Source of the DNA: Clostridia bacterium
Lineage (GTDB): Bacteria > Bacillota_A > Clostridia > Oscillospirales > CAG-272
DNA: 8,539 nucleotides
Reading direction: 5' to 3'
NCBI GenBank assembly: GCA_017547395.1
Contig: JAFYPS010000053.1
Span: 1-8,539, forward strand
Shown: one piece after another, positions 1 through 6,374 of the stretch
Layout: the number at the start of each line of letters is the position of its first letter
Numbering within the stretch: position 1 is the stretch's first letter
Position numbers and translations under genes: made by a program
The notes under the pieces: model-generated
The model's input: only the letters and a program-made list of their open reading frames with translations
Database searches by the model: none
What the model was told of the DNA's origin: nothing

Positions 1-1524
1 CTCTATGCCGAAGCAGTACTTGTGGAAGACGGAAATATAATCGGCGTAGGAAGTGTGGCGCAGTTTTTCGATCTCGCTGATGAGAGAGTAAATTTGAACG
101 GAGCGACTATGCTTCCGGGTTTTATTGATGCCCACAGTCATCTTTCCGAATACGCTTCGGCTTTTCTTCAGGCAGATCTGAGTGGGATAAGTACTTTTGA
201 AGGAATCAGGGATGCGATACAGGCGCATATAAAAGAGAAGAAAATACCAAAGGGAGAATGGGTTGTCGCGCGTAATTATGAGCACTGCCTTTTTCCTGAT
301 TCGAGAAAACTTTCTCTTGACGAAATTGACTCTATCGCGCCTTCGCATTTGCTATTGATAAAACATACAAGTTGCCATATGGGGCTTGTAAATTCACGTG
401 TGTTTGAAAAATTTGGAATAGGCGCAGACAGTATTCCACCTAAAAACGGCAGATACGTTACCGAGAACGGAAAACTTACGGGATGTGTCGAAGAAAATGC
501 CTGTGCCTTAATACGTGGCAAGGTTCCGCATCCTTCAATTGAGCGCGTTGTTGAAGTGCACAAAAGAATGCAGAAATATTATGCTTCGTATGGTATTACA
601 ACTGCGCATGACGGATTTTTAAATGGTAATATTGTTGAAATATATAAACGGCTTGATTTTGAAAATGGTTTTGACCTTGACATTTTAGCATATGCACCGA
701 GAAACGCATATGAGATTTTAAAGGATAGAATGAATTCTCTTCCAAGCGGAATCAAAGCAAAGCTTGGTGGTATAAAGTATTTTCTTGACGGTTCTCCTCA
801 ACTTCGTACTGCGTGGGTACGTGACGAATATGTCGGTGGAGGTAACGGGGTACACAATCATACTGACGAAGAAGTTATAGAGGCTTTTGAATTTGCAGCC
901 AAACATAATGCGCAGATGATTGTACATGCAAACGGCGATGCCGCGATAGCGCAGTTCCTGCGATGCCTTGAAAAGGTTTGCATTAAATATCCTGAGTCCA
1001 AAGAACTTCGCCACACAATAATACACGGTCAACTTATGGGACTTGATCAGCTTGAACAAGCAAAAAAACTTGGAGTTATAGTGTCGTTTTTTGTTGCGCA
1101 CACCTACTATTTTGCTGATACTCACGTAGAAAATCTTGGTGAAAAGCGCGCTTTTATGATCAGTCCTACCTGCAGCGCACTGCAAAAAGGTGTAATTTTC
1201 AATTTCCATCAGGATTCGCCTGTAATTGAACCCGATATGCTTGAAAGCGTGTGGTGTGCGGCAAACCGTGTTACGCGCAAAGGGGTGCAACTTGCAAAAG
1301 AAGAGTGTATTTCCGTGCTTGATGCACTTCGTGCCATCACGGTGAACGCGGCATATCAGTATTTTGAAGAGAACAAAAAGGGAAGCATTGAAAGTGGAAA
1401 GATTGCTGACTTTGTAATTCTTGATAAAGATCCGCTAACAGTGCCGAAAGAAACGATAAAGGAAATAAAAGTACTTTCGACATATAAAAACGGAAGAAAG
1501 ATTTTTGATATGGAGGATGCATGA
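1..1524 (+). CDS. YtcJ-like metal-dependent amidohydrolase (5' partial)
   Basis: The reading frame is open from base 1, and the peptide before the GTG at 22 (LYAEAVL) already matches the N-terminal strand typical of these enzymes. The true start therefore lies upstream of the window, and the GTG at 22 is probably internal. Counting that GTG as residue 1, the visible metal-site motifs are HSH (H38, H40; bases 133-141), KYFLDGS (K252, D256), HANGD (H302), IIHGQ (H335) and HQDSP (D398). The C-terminal strand ADFVILDKDP is the usual closing part of the composite beta-sandwich. Family knowledge: Amidohydro_3/YtcJ enzymes are cytosolic hydrolases of amide or related C-N bonds, often about 530 residues; about 507 are visible here. 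There is no signal peptide in the visible part. Its stop overlaps the next start (ATGA), so it heads or sits inside a three-gene operon. The substrate cannot be inferred. Confidence 0.9.
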   Translation, partial: LYAEAVLVEDGNIIGVGSVAQFFDLADERVNLNGATMLPGFIDAHSHLSEYASAFLQADLSGISTFEGIRDAIQAHIKEKKIPKGEWVVARNYEHCLFPDSRKLSLDEIDSIAPSHLLLIKHTSCHMGLVNSRVFEKFGIGADSIPPKNGRYVTENGKLTGCVEENACALIRGKVPHPSIERVVEVHKRMQKYYASYGITTAHDGFLNGNIVEIYKRLDFENGFDLDILAYAPRNAYEILKDRMNSLPSGIKAKLGGIKYFLDGSPQLRTAWVRDEYVGGGNGVHNHTDEEVIEAFEFAAKHNAQMIVHANGDAAIAQFLRCLEKVCIKYPESKELRHTIIHGQLMGLDQLEQAKKLGVIVSFFVAHTYYFADTHVENLGEKRAFMISPTCSALQKGVIFNFHQDSPVIEPDMLESVWCAANRVTRKGVQLAKEECISVLDALRAITVNAAYQYFEENKKGSIESGKIADFVILDKDPLTVPKETIKEIKVLSTYKNGRKIFDMEDA

Positions 1525-2717
1525 GCGTAGATCGGATAAAATACGTCGCAGTAAGAGCAGCTCGTTTTACGGCAGCGCTTATTACACTTACGGTGCTGTC
1601 TCCATTAATGAAGAAGCTTCTTTATGCAATGGCGGATAAAGTGTTTTCCAATGTAACCGAAAATACACTTTTCGCCTTTCATATATTACTTTGCTATCTT
1701 GCTTATAATTCGGTTATGCGTGCAGTTATAATTACGGATGCTAAGGCGCGAGGAGAGTATTTTTCGGACGGAAAGCCACAGAAGCTTTCTGACTTTATAA
1801 AGAGTGATATTTTTACAGTGTCTGTAGCTGTAAGTACTGTTTTTTTCGTTGTATTTCCGGATTCATTTGCTCTGAACGCTATTTGTGGCATTGTTGATTC
1901 GTTGCTTGTTGCATATATCATTTCTTTTATTGTAATGATCGCGGTTTTGTTCGCAGTATGGGTGTTTATGCTTAAGGACTGGCGCAAAACCGAAGACATT
2001 TTACAAAAAAGTAAAAGAACGAGAAATGAAAACCGTATACTGATGCGTCATGCGTTGAGTATTCTCTTTTCATATCCAGTTATGGCTTATATTTTGCCTG
2101 CTGTTTTTCCTGCGGTTGAATCTATTCCGCGAATCCTTATTGTTGTCGTACCGGTGCTTATTCCGTCTGCAATTGTAATAATTGCGATGCTTTTTGGAGT
2201 AACATTTTTGCGAGCCTTTATTATACGGGTGAAATTTATTAATAAACTTAGGAAATCCGCGATAAAAAACGGTTATATAGTTTCGGAAATAAAGCGACCG
2301 TATCTTTCGGTTATTACAGATGACGGTGAAAGCAGCTTTACCGTGAAAGCGAATGGAAAAACGTATACTTGCAAATTGCTTTCCGGTATAATATATTCCA
2401 ATCCTATGTATCTTGGTGAAGATGGGAAAGGAACTATTATAAACCGAATCAGATTCAGAATATTTTTATACGGAGCTCGAGGACTTGGAAAAATCGGATG
2501 GCATAATACCGATGAGCTTGCGCGCTTTGAAACGAATTTTACATATTCGTTCGACGGGGAAGGCAAAAAGGTTCTCGTTGTCTGTCCCACTCCGCACACA
2601 ATTTTTGCTACAGGGCAGGGAGAAAACAGGCTTCTTGACGTGTCGGACAACATATGGGGATATACACTTATGACGGGTACTGCTTTTATAAATGCGCTTG
2701 AAAGGGATGCTATATGA
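1521..2717 (+). CDS. Polytopic membrane protein with C-terminal soluble domain, function unknown
   Basis: I do not recognise this 398-residue protein. Its first 240 residues hold about six hydrophobic stretches (near 12-29, 48-70, 97-112, 122-150, 176-196 and 204-232). Basic loops and a charged linker (KDWRKTEDILQKSKRTR) lie near 152-168. Residues about 240-398 are hydrophilic with alternating beta-like patches (for example KKVLVVCPTP near 349-358) and probably form a cytosolic or exposed globular domain. The ATG start overlaps the amidohydrolase stop as ATGA and is preceded by GGAGG at 1512-1516. The stop overlaps the next gene's start in the same way. This packing suggests co-transcription and translational coupling with both neighbours. 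No transporter signature, enzymatic motif or lipobox is visible. It could be a sensor, a membrane-anchored accessory protein or an envelope factor; the sequence does not decide. Confidence 0.8.
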   Translation: MSVDRIKYVAVRAARFTAALITLTVLSPLMKKLLYAMADKVFSNVTENTLFAFHILLCYLAYNSVMRAVIITDAKARGEYFSDGKPQKLSDFIKSDIFTVSVAVSTVFFVVFPDSFALNAICGIVDSLLVAYIISFIVMIAVLFAVWVFMLKDWRKTEDILQKSKRTRNENRILMRHALSILFSYPVMAYILPAVFPAVESIPRILIVVVPVLIPSAIVIIAMLFGVTFLRAFIIRVKFINKLRKSAIKNGYIVSEIKRPYLSVITDDGESSFTVKANGKTYTCKLLSGIIYSNPMYLGEDGKGTIINRIRFRIFLYGARGLGKIGWHNTDELARFETNFTYSFDGEGKKVLVVCPTPHTIFATGQGENRLLDVSDNIWGYTLMTGTAFINALERDAI

Positions 2718-3013
2718 CTGAACTCGAGGAGAAAATATATAAGGCTGTGCAGAATATACCGCGAGGTAAAGTCGCAACGTATGCTCAGATCGCGGCGATG
2801 GTTGGAAATCCGCGAATGTGCCGCGCTGTAGGTAATGCGTTGCATAAGAATCCGTTTTTCGGCATTGTACCTTGTCATCGTGTTGTGAATTCGCAGGGGT
2901 TTCTTGCTAAAGGATTTGTATTCGGCGGTGAGAATGCACAGGCTGATATGCTTCGCGAAGAAGGCATTGAGGTGATAGACGGTAAAGTGGACCTTTTAAA
3001 ATACCGTATGTGA
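2714..3013 (+). CDS. MGMT-family DNA alkyltransferase-like protein
   Basis: This 99-residue protein is only the DNA-binding/active-site domain of O6-alkylguanine-DNA alkyltransferases. It shows the helix-turn-helix region GKVATYAQIA (18-27), the RAVG arginine finger (R37), the nucleotide-flipping tyrosine position Y23, and the active-site motif PCHRVV with C54. The tail GFVFGGENAQADMLREEGI matches the short clostridial MGMT-like proteins. Full-length Ogt/Ada-type enzymes carry an extra N-terminal domain that is absent here. Classical alkyltransferase-like (ATL) proteins replace the cysteine, often with tryptophan, but here it is retained. Methyl transfer is therefore possible but unproven, and lesion recognition for nucleotide excision repair is an alternative. 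The start is the ATG overlapping the preceding stop, with AAAGGGA at 2701-2707 as ribosome binding site. It is the last gene of the three-gene run. Confidence 0.9.
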   Translation: MTELEEKIYKAVQNIPRGKVATYAQIAAMVGNPRMCRAVGNALHKNPFFGIVPCHRVVNSQGFLAKGFVFGGENAQADMLREEGIEVIDGKVDLLKYRM

Positions 3014-3053
3014 AAAATCTTTGTTTTTTGATGTTTTGTATGTGTTTTTTATA

Positions 3054-3082
3054 TTGAAATAACGATTATTTTAATATATATT
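3054..3082 (+). promoter_or_regulatory. Sigma-A-type promoter for the GH43-like gene
   Basis: TTGAAA (3054-3059) and TATATT (3077-3082) each match the -35 and -10 consensus at five of six bases and are separated by exactly 17 bases, in AT-rich DNA. Transcription would begin near 3089 and give a leader of roughly 38 bases before the ATG at 3127. This argues that the secreted protein gene has its own promoter instead of depending only on the upstream operon. No clear terminator hairpin separates the two, so some read-through is possible. Confidence 0.65.
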
Positions 3083-3116
3083 ATATTTGTATTATTTTGT
3101 GCTGTTTTGCAAGAAT

Positions 3117-3122
3117 GGAGAG
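3117..3122 (+). promoter_or_regulatory. Ribosome binding site deciding the start at 3127
   Basis: GGAGAG lies four bases before the ATG at 3127. The same frame extends upstream to a TTG at 3097 and an ATG at 3115, but neither has a Shine-Dalgarno sequence. Starting at 3127 also gives a textbook signal peptide (MKK followed by a hydrophobic stretch), which supports this choice. Confidence 0.75.
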
Positions 3123-3126
3123 CATT

Positions 3127-5382
3127 ATGAAAAAACTGGTATATTTTTTGTTTTCTTTGATTTTTGTATTTACAATGATAACCGTTATAAGCGCAAAAGA
3201 GATTGCCGTATATGAGAATGATTTTTCCGGTAATGATATCTCCGAACTTGTCGCCAAGGGTAGTTGGGAAATTCAAAACGGTATGCTTACCACCGGAAGT
3301 GGAAGCGGATCGGCTTTTTTGACTTATACCATACCTGACGAATATGCAGGATGCGATTATCAGGTTGACGTTGACTTTATCGGACACACCTCCACCGGAG
3401 GCGTATTGATTGGTGCCACTGCTGCCGGAGTTACCCCTACGCCTAAAGAGTTTCACGGCTTTGATTGCTTTACAGGCAGCGCAGGTGATAAAGCTGCGCT
3501 TGGACTTTATAAGCTTGACGGTTCGTGGAAGGGCAATATCGCAGTTAGCGGCAGTGTAATGGCTTCCGGCTGCGATCTTCACATTACGGTTCGGGTCACA
3601 GGCAATAAACTTACCTACAGACTTCAGAATATTGACCGTACTATGGATTATTACGGTATTGAATATACGGTAGGTCAGTCCGACAAGGAAGTGTATGAGG
3701 CACTTACTCGTACGGTCGGACTCAGAAAGTTTTATTCGGACAACGGATATTTTGACAACTTCAAAGTAAGCGTTTTTGCTAATGACGTTATTCCTTCGAT
3801 GAGCAAAAAAGTTACTCTCGGCGATACAGAGTTTTCTACCGATTCCGTATCCGTAAAAGATTCTGCTACTGCCGGTAGCGGTACAATGCTTACAAATGAA
3901 GCGATGGCAAGCGATTTTAAGGCGAGTTTTATGCTTTCCCCTAAAAACGATACTAAGATTCTTTTCGGTATGACCGATGAGAAAAACGGATATGCTTTTG
4001 AAATTAACAAGAAGTATGAAACCGTAAGTTTTTATGAAATAAAAGACGGGAAGTATACCACACTTGGTCATAGAGTAATGCCTGTCGGCGATGGAACGTA
4101 TCTAACATACGTTGCCGTCAACGGAAATATTGCAACTGCTTTCTTTGATGCATATTCAAACGGAGAGGGAACTTTCCCGATGTTCGAGTTTGAACTCAAG
4201 GAGTATAAGGCAGGAAAGTTCGGATTCATTCTTGAAGGGGCAACCGTTTCTGATTTTGCGGTTGGTGCAAGCGCTGCAAAGACAGGCGAGCTTTACCTGA
4301 ATCCGATTTTTGACGGCGCGGACCCTGAAATCATCTATCACGAGGGTACATATTACGCTTATCGCCGTGTATCCGAGGGTACTAACGTTGTCCGTGCGTA
4401 CTCATCTCCCGACCTTATTAACTGGACAGATAGAGGCATTGTTTACAAGCATCTCGACAATTACACAGGCAATACGTATATGAGCCCTAACGTTATATAT
4501 AATAAGCCTGACGGACTCTTCTATCTCTTCCTTGCGGGAAAGAACGCAGAAAAGACCTCAAGTTGTATTTACTATGCATACGGCGAGTCGCCTCTCGGAC
4601 CTTTCGTTCACGTAGACGGTAAGCAGACCACTCTTCACGAAATCGGAATAAGCGAAATCGGCGGTGCTCCTTTTGTTGATGAGGACGGCAAACTCTACCT
4701 CACGTTCTGCCGTTTCGGTGGCGGTAACCATATTTATATAGAGCAGTTCGAGGCTATGAACGGTATTGTAAAACCCGTTAACGGAACCCTTCGCAAGATT
4801 ATGTCCCCGACCGAGTATTATGAAATTGACGGACACGGAAATATCGCAGAGGGCGGTATTATTACCAAGCATAACGGAACGTATTATATGATTATGGCAT
4901 CGGGACACTATCTTGGTAATTACGGTGCTTCATATGCATATGCAGATAATATTCTTGGTCCGTATACTCGGTATGATTATAACGAGATAATGAGCCATAA
5001 TGCTTTTGTTGACGGCGTTGGTGACTGTATTTTTATTAAGTCTCCCGACCAGAGCGAGCTTTGGGTAGCATATCATCAGCACAAAGAAGTAGGTACAGTT
5101 GAACTTCGCCGTACAAGAATTGATAAGGTGCAGTTCGTTAAAGATGTAAACGGCGGACCTGATATTATGACAATAAACGGTCCCTCGACTACTCCGCAGG
5201 CAGTTCCGTCTAATATCTATAAGTACGATATAAACCGTGACGGAAAGAAGTCGCTTTATGATGTTCTGCTTGCTATTAAATACTGTGCGGAGAGTAAAGA
5301 GTACAGCGGCATTTATGACTTCGACGGAAATGGTCGTATCAATATGTTGGACCTTAGAAAACTTGTTAATGCCATTGTTTAA
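3127..5382 (+). CDS. Secreted GH43-like protein with two beta-sandwich modules and a dockerin-like C-terminus
   Basis: A 751-residue exported protein. Residues 1-23 are a signal peptide (KK then a hydrophobic core, probable cleavage after ISA). About 24-217 and 224-388 look like two concanavalin/laminin-G-like beta-sandwich modules; the first opens with ENDFSG and closes with GYFDNFKVSVF, a typical carbohydrate-binding or DUF1080-like pattern. About 389-690 resembles a GH43 five-bladed propeller: NPIFDGADPEI (D399, general base position), FVDEDGKLYL (517-526) and HGNIAEGGIITKHNGTYY (E575, general acid position). The middle aspartate that normally precedes the FxDDDG strand appears to be glycine (G512). 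Residues 699-751 form a dockerin-like module with two calcium loops. GH43 enzymes include arabinofuranosidases, xylosidases and arabinanases, acting on hemicellulose or pectin side chains outside the cell. The gene has its own promoter and a hairpin terminator. Altered or lost activity is possible; the propeller fold call is firmer than the catalytic one. Confidence 0.85.
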   Translation: MKKLVYFLFSLIFVFTMITVISAKEIAVYENDFSGNDISELVAKGSWEIQNGMLTTGSGSGSAFLTYTIPDEYAGCDYQVDVDFIGHTSTGGVLIGATAAGVTPTPKEFHGFDCFTGSAGDKAALGLYKLDGSWKGNIAVSGSVMASGCDLHITVRVTGNKLTYRLQNIDRTMDYYGIEYTVGQSDKEVYEALTRTVGLRKFYSDNGYFDNFKVSVFANDVIPSMSKKVTLGDTEFSTDSVSVKDSATAGSGTMLTNEAMASDFKASFMLSPKNDTKILFGMTDEKNGYAFEINKKYETVSFYEIKDGKYTTLGHRVMPVGDGTYLTYVAVNGNIATAFFDAYSNGEGTFPMFEFELKEYKAGKFGFILEGATVSDFAVGASAAKTGELYLNPIFDGADPEIIYHEGTYYAYRRVSEGTNVVRAYSSPDLINWTDRGIVYKHLDNYTGNTYMSPNVIYNKPDGLFYLFLAGKNAEKTSSCIYYAYGESPLGPFVHVDGKQTTLHEIGISEIGGAPFVDEDGKLYLTFCRFGGGNHIYIEQFEAMNGIVKPVNGTLRKIMSPTEYYEIDGHGNIAEGGIITKHNGTYYMIMASGHYLGNYGASYAYADNILGPYTRYDYNEIMSHNAFVDGVGDCIFIKSPDQSELWVAYHQHKEVGTVELRRTRIDKVQFVKDVNGGPDIMTINGPSTTPQAVPSNIYKYDINRDGKKSLYDVLLAIKYCAESKEYSGIYDFDGNGRINMLDLRKLVNAIV
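5227..5352 (+). other. Dockerin-like module: two EF-hand-type calcium loops
   Basis: Within the GH43-like protein, loop 1 (residues 701-712, DINRDGKKSLYD) and loop 2 (residues 731-742, DFDGNGRINMLD) each place Asp/Asn at positions 1, 3, 5 and Asp at 12. Each is followed by a hydrophobic helix (VLLAIKYC; LRKLVNAIV). This duplicated pattern is that of type I dockerins, which bind cohesins on scaffoldins or cell-surface proteins. No cohesin or scaffoldin gene is in the window, so its partner must be encoded elsewhere. Confidence 0.85.
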
Positions 5383-5390
5383 AATAATTA

Positions 5391-5428
5391 AAAACAGGGT
5401 TGTTAATACAACCCTGTTTTAATTTTTT
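5391..5428. terminator. Bidirectional intrinsic terminator between convergent genes
   Basis: A perfect 13-base-pair stem (5391-5403 AAAACAGGGTTGT with 5408-5420 ACAACCCTGTTTT) encloses a TAAT loop. On the + strand it runs into TTTTAATTTTTT. On the - strand it runs into TTTTTAATTATTTT. It starts 8 bases after the stop of the GH43-like gene and shares bases with the stop codon of the convergent regulator gene (5419-5421), so it can end both transcripts. Confidence 0.92.
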
Positions 5429-6264
5429 GCAATCGTCTTGCTGAGTTTCTTTGGCGACACACCGAATTCAGATTTAAATACCCGCAGAAAGTAATTGTAT
5501 TCGGAAAAGCCGCAGGCACTGGCAATTTCTGCAATCGCCATATTTGAAGTGCTTATCAGGTGCTTTGCATACTGCAGCTTCTTTCGCCTGATAAAAGAAG
5601 CGACGCCTCCGTCAACGTATTCGCGCATAATGTCATACAGTTTTGTCCGTGAAAGTTTAAATTCCTTGCACAGCCGTTCAACGCTGATTTCTTCACCAAT
5701 ATGTTTATCTACGAATTCTTCGATTTTGTCTATTAATCTTTTTTCAGAAAGGTGAACCATTTCTTTAAGTTGAATGTAGCTTGTGCATGCTTCGAGTATT
5801 TTTGATGCAGCGTGTATCTGCTTTTTACTGCGGTATTTGATTTTTTTTATTAGGCTTTTATACTCTTCCTGAGTAGAATATAAACTGCAAATAGCATCCA
5901 TTTGCTCTTCAAATTGTTTTTTGTTCTTTTGGTCTGTGATTTGCCCGAACATCATATATCCGATTATATTTCCGTTTTCTGATATTGGCGCGGTGGCTTC
6001 TATAAGTCCCGCGTGGCAGCGTGAAATATATAACTCTTTGTTTTTTCTGCAACGCTCGGCAGCAAGAGCATCGCTTTCGCGACATTTTCGGTTGAACTCT
6101 GTATTACTTCGCATACAAGCGCAAAAAGTTTCGTTCCCGAGGGGATATGATATAAGCTCCGTGCGCTTTTCATCAAGCAGTACAATGCGCATACCCGTTA
6201 AAATATGAAAGTTTTCCATCAACTCCATAAGTTCCTTGTCATGAAGCAACAGTGACATAAACAT
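5419..6264 (-). CDS. PocR-domain AraC-family transcriptional regulator
   Basis: A 281-residue cytosolic regulator. Residues about 9-165 match the PocR sensor domain: cysteine-spaced FCACMRSN (C48, C50), then C61, C72, the RCHAGLIEATAPI segment (C83, H84) and the IIGYMMFGQI strand. Residues about 178-275 are an AraC/XylS DNA-binding domain with two helix-turn-helix units, near 193-212 (ISVERLCKEFKLSRTKLYDI) and 243-264 (AIAEIASACGFSEYNYFLRVF), and the usual FGVSPKK ending. Known: PocR domains are thought to bind small hydroxylated metabolites, the founding member controlling propanediol use in Salmonella. Inferred: it controls the divergent isomerase-kinase operon in response to a sugar or its breakdown product. 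The start could be the ATG at 6264 or the second ATG at 6258; the only Shine-Dalgarno-like bases are GGG just upstream, which fit the second slightly better. Its stop lies inside the shared terminator. Confidence 0.92.
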   Translation of the reverse strand: MFMSLLLHDKELMELMENFHILTGMRIVLLDEKRTELISYPLGNETFCACMRSNTEFNRKCRESDALAAERCRKNKELYISRCHAGLIEATAPISENGNIIGYMMFGQITDQKNKKQFEEQMDAICSLYSTQEEYKSLIKKIKYRSKKQIHAASKILEACTSYIQLKEMVHLSEKRLIDKIEEFVDKHIGEEISVERLCKEFKLSRTKLYDIMREYVDGGVASFIRRKKLQYAKHLISTSNMAIAEIASACGFSEYNYFLRVFKSEFGVSPKKLSKTIAKN

Positions 6265-6293
6265 CCCAACTTTCTGTACAAATTCGCAGTTTT

Positions 6294-6313
6294 TTGTATA
6301 TTATTGTATATAA
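6294..6313. repeat. Tandem 10-bp direct repeat, candidate regulator operator
   Basis: TTGTATATTA (6294-6303) is followed immediately by TTGTATATAA (6304-6313), matching at nine of ten positions and spaced by one helical turn. TTGTAT occurs again on the opposite strand at 6341-6336. The repeat sits about 31-50 bases upstream of the predicted isomerase transcription start and over the predicted start of the regulator gene. That is a suitable place for an AraC-type protein to activate one and repress the other. Low sequence complexity (A/T rich) means chance cannot be excluded. Confidence 0.5.
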
Positions 6314-6341
6314 TTATAGCAAAAGAAATGTTATAATACAA
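6313..6341 (-). promoter_or_regulatory. Promoter of the AraC-family regulator gene
   Basis: Read on the - strand: TTGTAT (6341-6336), a 17-base spacer, then TATAAT (6318-6313), a perfect -10 preceded by TGC, which makes an extended -10. The start would be near 6306, giving a leader of about 42 bases to the ATG at 6264. The -35 overlaps the -10 of the divergent promoter. Confidence 0.65.
6329..6337 (+). promoter_or_regulatory. Extended -10 promoter of the isomerase-kinase operon
   Basis: TGTTATAAT (6329-6337) is a perfect TGN-TATAAT extended -10. No good -35 lies 16-18 bases upstream (the best match, TTGTAT at 6304-6309, is 22 bases away), as expected for a promoter needing an activator or relying on the extended element. 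The start would be near 6344, about 31 bases before the ATG at 6375. Confidence 0.65.
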
Positions 6342-6374
6342 GGGTAAAATATTTTTTAAAAGGCGGTATACATA

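Noticed and set aside
718..1290. A 190-codon - strand frame inside the amidohydrolase gene
   Set aside because: It lies wholly antisense to conserved metal-site motifs of the amidohydrolase and shows no domain.
3014..3116. Possible intrinsic terminator after the MGMT-like gene
   Set aside because: The region is T-rich, but I could not find a GC-containing stem-loop before the T runs.
3097..3126. Upstream TTG (3097) and ATG (3115) starts for the secreted GH43-like protein
   Set aside because: No ribosome binding site precedes either, the TTG lies only about 8 bases after the predicted transcription start, and they would put extra residues before a standard signal peptide.
3049..4071. A 340-codon open frame on the - strand opposite the start of the GH43-like gene
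   Set aside because: It covers the signal peptide and first beta-sandwich region of a well supported gene, and also the promoter; no protein features or ribosome binding site support it.
6265..6374. Possible riboswitch or structured leader before the isomerase gene
   Set aside because: The predicted leader is only about 31 bases long, AT-rich and without a stable hairpin; the elements seen are explained by promoters and a direct repeat.
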